A stretch of 64,000 bases of DNA from DASZQY01 sp963843565. Lineage in GTDB: Bacteria; Pseudomonadota; Alphaproteobacteria; Rhizobiales; Kaistiaceae. The translations under genes were made by a program, and so were the position numbers. This document shows positions 59,067-64,000 of this stretch, piece by piece. The notes beneath the pieces are model-generated. The model did no database searches. It was not told the DNA's origin and saw only the letters and a list, made by a program, of their open reading frames with translations. Where the stretch lies: the NCBI GenBank assembly GCA_963843565.1, contig CAWJKY010000003.1, positions 496,001 through 560,000 of the forward strand. The letters are read 5' to 3'. Positions within the stretch are counted from its first letter, which is position 1. Each line of letters starts with the position of its first letter.

Positions 59067-60272
59067 TCAGGGCAGGCGAATGATCCGGCAGGGTGCGCCG
59101 GCCGTCTCCGCCGGCGCGTTCGGCGCGCGAACCAGAAGGCAGGTTGCCCGCGCCAAAGCCGACAACTGGGATGAGTCCTGAACCGGGAGCGGGGTCACCA
59201 CCGGCGGTGCGCCGGTATCGGTGATGACCGCGCGCACGTAGTCCTGGCGGCCGTCGTTGGCCGGGAGATCGGCGCCGAGCACGGCTCCCTCGGTGGGGTC
59301 GTCGATGGGGCGACCGAGGAGCGCGGCCAGCAACGGACGCAGGAACAGGATCGCGCATACCAGGCTCGAGACCGGGTTTCCCGGCAGGCCGAGCACGCGG
59401 GTGTCGCCGATCCGGCCGAACATCAGCGGCTTGCCCGGCCGCATGGCGATCCGCCAGAAATCAAGCGCCATGCCCTTGGCCTCGAGCGCCTTGCCGACCA
59501 CGTCGTGGTCGCCGACCGAAGCGCCGCCGAGTGTCACCAGCACGTCTGCGGGCATCATCATGGCGGCGTCGACGGAAATGCCGATCGCCTCGACGTCGTC
59601 GCCGACGATGCCGAGGTCGTGGGGCGCGGCGCCGAGGCTGGCGGCGTAGGCGGCGATGCCCGGCGCGCTCGATGCAACGATCTGATCGCGGCCGGGGGTG
59701 GTCCCGGGGGCGACCAGCTCGTCGCCGGTCGAGATGATGGCAACGCCCGGCTGGCGCCGCACATGGACGGTGCCGTGCCCGCCGGCGCCAGCCAGCGCGA
59801 TCTCACGCATTCCGAAGCGCCGGCCCGCGGCAAGCAGCCGGTCCCCCTCGTTGAAGTCGAGACCGGCCGGACGAATGTTGCGGCCGGCCGCGACCGCCGC
59901 GCGGGCGGCTATGGTGTCGTCGCCGTTGGCCTCGGCGTTCTCCTGGATCAGCACCGCATCGGCGCCTTCCGGCACCGGCGCGCCGGTGAAGATGCGGACC
60001 GCCTCGCCGGGCCCGACGATGCCGTGATATCCGGCGCCGGCGGCGGCCATGCCGACCACCCGGACCTTGGCGCCGGGCGCCGCCACGTCGGCAGCGCGAA
60101 CGGCGTAGCCGTCCATCGACGCGGCGGCGAACGGTGGCTGGGTGCGCTCCGCCGCGAGATCATCGGCAAGCGTGCGCCCGAAGGCCGCGCCGAGCGCGAC
60201 GGCTTCGGCGTTGACCGGCGTGACATCCGCCACGACCCGCCTGATCGCCTCGTCGACCGGGAGCAGCGCCAT
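59067..60272 (-). CDS. moeA: Molybdopterin molybdotransferase MoeA
   Basis: The 401-residue protein starts MALLPVDEAIRRVVADVTPV. It has AASMDGYAVRAADV, FTGAPVPEGADAVLIQE, STGDELVAPG, VTLGGASVGDHDVVGKALE (the MoCF-domain GGxSxGxxD), and MRPGKPLMFGRIGDTRVLGLPGNPVSS in short segments such as RPGKPLMFG and GLPGNPVSS. It inserts molybdate into adenylylated molybdopterin. Its start shares a base with the moaC stop. Confidence 0.96.
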   Translation of the reverse strand: MALLPVDEAIRRVVADVTPVNAEAVALGAAFGRTLADDLAAERTQPPFAAASMDGYAVRAADVAAPGAKVRVVGMAAAGAGYHGIVGPGEAVRIFTGAPVPEGADAVLIQENAEANGDDTIAARAAVAAGRNIRPAGLDFNEGDRLLAAGRRFGMREIALAGAGGHGTVHVRRQPGVAIISTGDELVAPGTTPGRDQIVASSAPGIAAYAASLGAAPHDLGIVGDDVEAIGISVDAAMMMPADVLVTLGGASVGDHDVVGKALEAKGMALDFWRIAMRPGKPLMFGRIGDTRVLGLPGNPVSSLVCAILFLRPLLAALLGRPIDDPTEGAVLGADLPANDGRQDYVRAVITDTGAPPVVTPLPVQDSSQLSALARATCLLVRAPNAPAETAGAPCRIIRLP

Positions 60273-60757
60273 CAGCTTCGTCCTTTTCGCTTCCAGTTGC
60301 CCGAGCGCCCGCCGCGCTTCTCGATGACCCGGATGCCGGTGATCTCCATGGCGCGGTCGACCGCCTTGGCCATGTCGTAGATCGTCAGGCAGGCGACCGA
60401 GACCGCGGTCAGCGCCTCCATCTCCACGCCAGTGCGGTCGGCGACCCGGGTGGTCGCGGTGACCCTGAGGCCGGGCAGGGCCTCGTCGGGCGCGATATCG
60501 ACGGCGACGCTCGACAGGCCAATGGGGTGAGCGAGCGGGATCAGCTCGTGGGTCCGCTTCGCCGCCATGATGCCGGCGATGCGCGCCGCGCCGATGACGT
60601 CGCCCTTCTTTGCGTTGCCCGACACGATGAGCGCCAGGGTCGCCTTCTGCATGGTCACCGCGCCTTCGGCGACCGCGACGCGGCTGGTGACCGGCTTGGC
60701 GCCGACATCGACCATGCTCGCGGCGCCGCTCCTGTCCAGGTGGGTGAGGCGGGCCAT
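60272..60757 (-). CDS. moaC: Cyclic pyranopterin monophosphate synthase MoaC
   Basis: The 161-residue enzyme starts MARLTHLDRSGAASMVDVGAK. It has the active-site strings KKGDVIGAARIAGIMAAKRTHELIPLAHPI (seen as GIMAAKRTHELIPLAHPI) and GVEMEALTAVSVACLTIYDMAKAVD. It forms cyclic pyranopterin monophosphate in molybdenum cofactor synthesis. It lies five bases after trpC, so cofactor and tryptophan genes share an operon, as in related genomes. The long open frame upstream is antisense-type shadow. Confidence 0.96.
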   Translation of the reverse strand: MARLTHLDRSGAASMVDVGAKPVTSRVAVAEGAVTMQKATLALIVSGNAKKGDVIGAARIAGIMAAKRTHELIPLAHPIGLSSVAVDIAPDEALPGLRVTATTRVADRTGVEMEALTAVSVACLTIYDMAKAVDRAMEITGIRVIEKRGGRSGNWKRKGRS

Positions 60758-60762
60758 CGCGG

Positions 60763-61575
60763 TCAGCGGGGCGCGTCCGCCGCGACGCGGCCGAGCAGCG
60801 TCGCGGTCGCGGCGGCGACGTCCGTCTGGCGCATCAGGCTCTCGCCGACCAGATACGCGCCGATACCCGCCCGCTTGAGCCGGGCGACGTCGGCGGGCGT
60901 GAAGATGCCGCTCTCGGCGACCAGCACGCGATCGGCCGGCACCAACGGCGCCAGTTTCTCGCTGACGGCGAGGTCGGTGACGAAGGTGTGCAGGTCGCGG
61001 TTGTTGATGCCGACGAGCGGAGATTTCAGCTTCAGTGCCCGTTCGAGTTCGGCTTCGTTGTGAACCTCGAGCAGCACGTCCATGCCGCGCGTCAGCGCCG
61101 CGTCCTCCAGCGCAACCGCCTCGTTGTCGCTGACCCCGGCCATGATGATCAGGATCGCGTCGGCGCCGAGCGCCCGCGCCTCGTCGACCTGGTAGGGCTC
61201 GTACATGAAATCCTTGCGCAGCACCGGCAGGTCGACCGCGGCGCGCGCCGCGATCAGGTATTCCGGCGCGCCCTGAAAGAAGGGACCGTCGGTGAGCACC
61301 GACAGGCACGCCGCGCCGCCCGTCTCGTAGGCGCGGGCGAGCGCCGGCGGATCGAAGTCGGCGCGGATGAGGCCCTTCGACGGGCTCGCCTTCTTGATCT
61401 CGGCGATCAGCGCCGGCGCGCCGCGTGCGATGCTCCGGTTGAGTGCCGCGATGAACCCGCGCGGCGGCGGCGCGGCGGCGGCGCGGCGCGCCATCTCGTC
61501 GGGCGCCACGGCGCGTTTGGCGGCGGCGATCTCGGCCCGCTTGCTGGCTTCGATGGTCTTGAGAATGTCGGCCAC
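60763..61575 (-). CDS. trpC: Indole-3-glycerol phosphate synthase
   Basis: The 270-residue TIM-barrel enzyme shows LIAEIKKASPSKGLIR (catalytic lysine), CLSVLTDGPFFQGAPEYL, LPVLRKDFMYEPYQV, LLEVHNEAELERAL, VGINNRDLHTF and LVAESGIFTPADV. It closes the indole ring in tryptophan synthesis. It is separate from trpF, as usual in alphaproteobacteria. It begins 10 bases after trpD. Confidence 0.97.
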   Translation of the reverse strand: MADILKTIEASKRAEIAAAKRAVAPDEMARRAAAAPPPRGFIAALNRSIARGAPALIAEIKKASPSKGLIRADFDPPALARAYETGGAACLSVLTDGPFFQGAPEYLIAARAAVDLPVLRKDFMYEPYQVDEARALGADAILIIMAGVSDNEAVALEDAALTRGMDVLLEVHNEAELERALKLKSPLVGINNRDLHTFVTDLAVSEKLAPLVPADRVLVAESGIFTPADVARLKRAGIGAYLVGESLMRQTDVAAATATLLGRVAADAPR

Positions 61576-61585
61576 GGACCGGCGC

Positions 61586-62599
61586 CTAGCTGTTCGAAAC
61601 GGCGACCAGTCTGTCGAGCCGCTCCGTCGCCTTGCCCTCGTCGATGAGCACCGCGGCGAGGGCGGCGCCTTCGCCGAGCGTCTTCGCCTTGCCCGCCACG
61701 ATCAGCGCCGCGCCGGCGTTGAGCAGCACCGTGTCGCGGTAGGCGCCCCGCTCGCCGTTGAGCACGGAGCGCAGTGCCCTGGCGTTGTGTTCGGCGTCGC
61801 CGCCCTTGATGCCGTCGACGGGCAACGTCTTCAGCCCGGCATCTTCCGGGGTGACCGTGAACGTCTCGATCTTGCCGCCGTCGAGCGAGGCAACCGTGGT
61901 CGGGCCGCCGGGCGAGATTTCGTCGAGGCCGCCGTGGCCGTGGACCACCCAGGCGCGCTCGGCGCCGAGTTCGGAGAGCACCGCGGCGAGCGGCTCGACC
62001 CAGTCGGGCGAGAACACGCCAAGCAGATACCGCTTGACGCTCGCCGGGTTGGAAAGCGGTCCGATCAGGTTGAACACGGTGCGGAAGCCGAGTTCGGCGC
62101 GCGCCGGGCCGACATGCTTCATGGCGGAGTGGTGGGCCGGGGCGAACATGAAGCCGATGCCGGCCTCGCGGATGCAGCGCGCGATCTGGTCAGGCTTGAT
62201 GTCGATGTTGACGCCCAGCGCCTTCAGCGTGTCGGCGGCGCCGGAGCGCGAGGAAAGCGCCCGGTTGCCGTGCTTGGCGACGGGAACGCCGGCGGCCGCC
62301 ACGACGAACGCCGACGTGGTGGATATGTTGAGGCTGCCCGATCCGTCGCCGCCCGTGCCGACCACGTCGATGGCGTCGGCGGGTGCCTCCACGGGCGTCA
62401 TCTTGGAGCGCATGGTAGCGACCGCGCCGGCGATCTCGTCGATGGTCTCGCCGCGCAGGCGCAGCGCCGTCAGGAACGAGCCGATCTGCACCGGCGTCGC
62501 CTCGCCCGACATGATCACGCCGAAGGCCTCCGTCGCCTCCTGACGCGAGAGCTGTTGGCCGGCGGCCGCCTTGGCGACGATGGCTTTGAGGTCGGCCAT
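61586..62599 (-). CDS. trpD: Anthranilate phosphoribosyltransferase
   Basis: The 337-residue enzyme starts MADLKAIVAKAAAGQQLS. It has the phosphoribosyl motif DVVGTGGDGSGSLNISTTSAF, KHGNRALSSRSGAADTLKALG, and GPLSNPASVKRYLLGVF. It transfers phosphoribose to anthranilate. The ATG at 62599 lies two bases after trpG, giving the normal N-terminus; the frame is open upstream but reads antisense-like sequence. Confidence 0.97.
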   Translation of the reverse strand: MADLKAIVAKAAAGQQLSRQEATEAFGVIMSGEATPVQIGSFLTALRLRGETIDEIAGAVATMRSKMTPVEAPADAIDVVGTGGDGSGSLNISTTSAFVVAAAGVPVAKHGNRALSSRSGAADTLKALGVNIDIKPDQIARCIREAGIGFMFAPAHHSAMKHVGPARAELGFRTVFNLIGPLSNPASVKRYLLGVFSPDWVEPLAAVLSELGAERAWVVHGHGGLDEISPGGPTTVASLDGGKIETFTVTPEDAGLKTLPVDGIKGGDAEHNARALRSVLNGERGAYRDTVLLNAGAALIVAGKAKTLGEGAALAAVLIDEGKATERLDRLVAVSNS

Positions 62600-62601
62600 G
62601 G

Positions 62602-63219
62602 TCAGGCGACCTTCTTGCGGCCGCGCTTGCGGCTGTTCCAGTCTGCGGCGATGTCGAGGAAGTTCTTCAGGATCAGATGGCCGTGCTCGGAGGCGATCAA
62701 TTCCGGATGGAACTGGACACCGTGCACCGGGTGGCTCTTGTGCATGATGCCCATGACGACGCCGTCGTCGGCGGTCGCGGTTGGTTCGAGCACGTCCGGC
62801 ATGGTCTCCGGAGCGATGGTCAGCGAATGGTAGCGGGTCGCGTGGAAATCGCCGTTGATGCCGCGGAACACGCCGCGCCCCGTGTGGCTGATCTGGCTGA
62901 CCTTGCCGTGCATCAGCGTGGGCGCCCGTACGATCTTGCCGCCGTAGGCCTGACCGATCGACTGATGGCCGAGGCAAACGCCGAAAATCGGGATTTCCGA
63001 ACCGACGGCGCCGATCAGGTCGAGGCAGATGCCGGCCTCGTTGGGCGTACAGGGGCCCGGCGATATGACGATGGCGTCCGGGTCGAGAGCGCGGATCGCC
63101 GCGACGGTGATCTTGTCGTTGCGGTGTACGGACGGGCGCACCCCACCCATGATCTCGCCCAGGAAGTGGACGAGGTTGTAGGTGAAGCTGTCGTAGTTAT
63201 CGATGACGAGGACGTTCAT
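62602..63219 (-). CDS. trpG: Anthranilate synthase component II (glutamine amidotransferase)
   Basis: The 205-residue class I amidotransferase starts MNVLVIDNYDSFTYNLVHFL. It has SPGPCTPNEAG, the catalytic Cys82 in FGVCLGHQSIGQAYGG, and the His/Glu pair in HGVQFHPELIASEHG. It supplies ammonia to TrpE. It heads the trpG-trpD-trpC-moaC-moeA run. The 5' region of this gene appears a second time, decayed, at 63575-63700. Confidence 0.97.
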   Translation of the reverse strand: MNVLVIDNYDSFTYNLVHFLGEIMGGVRPSVHRNDKITVAAIRALDPDAIVISPGPCTPNEAGICLDLIGAVGSEIPIFGVCLGHQSIGQAYGGKIVRAPTLMHGKVSQISHTGRGVFRGINGDFHATRYHSLTIAPETMPDVLEPTATADDGVVMGIMHKSHPVHGVQFHPELIASEHGHLILKNFLDIAADWNSRKRGRKKVA

Positions 63220-63333
63220 GGTTGTCCTGTCTCATTTTGAGGGCCGGGATGCAATATAGCGGCGTTGACGACAGCGCCCTTCTGTTCTTGATCTGTTCAG
63301 TCTCAGGCAGGCCGGGCTCAGGGAGCCAAAGTG

Positions 63334-63540
63334 ATGCGCTACGCGGTGGTTATCGAGAAGGCGAACGGCAACTACTCGGCGTACGCTCCCGACCTCCCCG
63401 GCTGCGTGGCAACCGGGAATACGGTCGACCAGGTTGAAACCGGCATTCGCGAGGCGATCCGGTTTCACATCGAAGGTCTGATGCAGGACCGTCTCCCGGT
63501 GCCAGAGCCGACGGCCCGCGCCGAGTACGTCGAGGCCTGA
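63334..63540 (+). CDS. Solitary HicB-like antitoxin domain protein
   Basis: The 68-residue protein MRYAVVIEKANGNYSAYAPD continues LPGCVATGNTVDQVETGIREAIRFHIEGL, the degenerate RNase-H-like fold of HicB antitoxins. It lacks the C-terminal ribbon-helix-helix seen in many HicB proteins, and no HicA-like toxin gene is found on either side within the window. A GGGAGCC ribosome site precedes the ATG; a GTG one codon earlier is possible. It lies between trpG and the trpG remnant, divergent from trpG. Confidence 0.82.
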   Translation: MRYAVVIEKANGNYSAYAPDLPGCVATGNTVDQVETGIREAIRFHIEGLMQDRLPVPEPTARAEYVEA

Positions 63541-63574
63541 CCGCCTACTGCCCCCGGCCGACGCCTGAGGCAAA

Positions 63575-63700
63575 CCGGACCGCGTCGACGGAGGTCTTGT
63601 TGTTGCTGTGAACGAACGGCCGCGCGCCACCGACTATCTGACGGAGAATGCAGAAGCCGCATGCGAGGCTGTCACAGCTATCGATGACCAGGATATTCGC
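63575..63700 (-). pseudogene. Decayed copy of the trpG 5' end
   Basis: Read on the minus strand, codons here give NILVIDSCDSLACGF, then GGARPFVHSNNKTSVDAVR. This aligns with TrpG NVLVIDNYDSFTYNL and GGVRPSVHRNDKITVAAIR with one residue gap. The similarity covers about 42 residues and then ends. No catalytic cysteine region is present and no function is expected. It lies 356 bases from the true trpG start with the HicB-like gene between, so it looks like a remnant of a partial duplication. Confidence 0.75.
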
Positions 63701-63717
63701 TGACGCGACATTGTCCA

Positions 63718-63984
63718 CTATGCTGCACTTGCCCGTTTGCGTCTGTTGCATTCTTGGCAAAGCACTTGGATGTTCATCGCGGAGCTTGCCCCTCCCTTTG
63801 AATAGGGAAGAATGTGGTCGAACTCTACCCGCGTCGTCTCCAAGTCAATTCGGTGACGCGGGCGGCCGACGCCCGCGCAAAAGCATCCCTCCCGTTCAAA
63901 CGCCTCCAAAGCGGCCTGTCTGGCAGGCGCCGAGAAATAGCGAGGATGGTCGACGCGCGCCGCGAGCATTTCGCTTTCAGACAT
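63718..63984 (-). CDS. HNH endonuclease domain protein (possibly continuing past the window edge)
   Basis: The 88 visible residues from the last ATG contain an HNH motif: VEFDHILPYSKGG (D56-H57), N71 in AMNIQVLCQECN, and the zinc cysteines C76 and C79 with an earlier pair C34/C36. HNH proteins cut DNA in phage, restriction and mobile contexts; target unknown. The frame remains open to the edge upstream of this ATG and no ribosome site is visible, so the true start may be outside. Confidence 0.78.
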   Translation of the reverse strand: MSESEMLAARVDHPRYFSAPARQAALEAFEREGCFCAGVGRPRHRIDLETTRVEFDHILPYSKGGASSAMNIQVLCQECNRRKRASAA

Positions 63985-64000
63985 TGTCGGCAGCCCGTTG

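Noticed and set aside
63331..63540. A complete HicAB toxin-antitoxin pair
   Set aside because: No HicA-like small basic protein with the conserved histidine is found within several hundred bases on either strand.
63545..63760. The trpG-like frame as a second functional amidotransferase
   Set aside because: Only the first about 42 residues are related, key residues have changed, and the catalytic cysteine region is absent.

Overview
This is a high-GC chromosomal segment of an alphaproteobacterium, most likely of the order Hyphomicrobiales (Rhizobiales). The evidence is gene order: lon-hupB-tRNA-Val-tRNA-Asp-nuo; rpsB-tsf-pyrH-frr-uppS-cdsA-dxr-rseP-bamA-fabZ-lpxA-lpxI-lpxB; and gltA-gltX-comEC-lexA-moeA-moaC-trpC-trpD-trpG. 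Other support is the LpxI-type lipid A route, an S2 protein with a helix-hairpin-helix tail, prolyl-tRNA synthetase of the short type, and LexA boxes of the alphaproteobacterial GAAC-N7-GAAC form. Genus cannot be assigned from the sequence alone.

Layout. 1-1560: 3' end of lon, hupB with a clear terminator, two tRNA genes. 1.7-18.1 kb: a DUF3592 protein and the 14-gene complex I operon nuoA-N. Two small paralogous secreted proteins lie between nuoD and nuoE, a DUF3291 gene between nuoF and nuoG, a palindromic repeat between nuoI and nuoJ, and nuoN carries a one-base frameshift. 18.1-25.5 kb: birA, rnj, an epimerase, a DUF1467 protein, proS, lolC, lolD and a DUF4189 protein. 25,592-27,741: a complete IS1595-family element with terminal inverted repeats, an 8-bp target duplication and four passenger genes. 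Directly after it comes an SOS-type promoter driving a 32-residue membrane peptide, then dnaE (DnaE1) and a secreted hydrolase. 32.3-33.9 kb: an ATP-grasp protein on the minus strand. 34-47.4 kb: the translation / isoprenoid / envelope cluster from rpsB to lpxB, with no lpxD. 47.4-55.6 kb: gltA, gltX, a GNAT protein, glnS, comEC and lexA. 55.8-58.0 kb: an IS256-family insertion beside a damaged membrane-protein gene and a small gene related to one of the IS1595 passengers. 58.0-64 kb: an esterase, moeA-moaC, trpC-trpD-trpG, a solitary HicB-like gene, a decayed copy of the trpG 5' end, and an HNH nuclease gene at the edge.

Most genes are housekeeping and lie in tightly coupled operons: stop and start codons overlap throughout nuo, rnj-epimerase, lolC-lolD, cdsA-dxr and lpxI-lpxB. 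The unusual biology is at the accessory joints. The main ones are the LexA-controlled micro-membrane protein ahead of dnaE, the IS1595 passenger cassette and its relative near IS256, the paired secreted proteins inside the respiratory operon, and the trpG remnant / HicB / HNH patch. Coordinates come from reading the sequence; family names come from recognising motifs, not from database searches.
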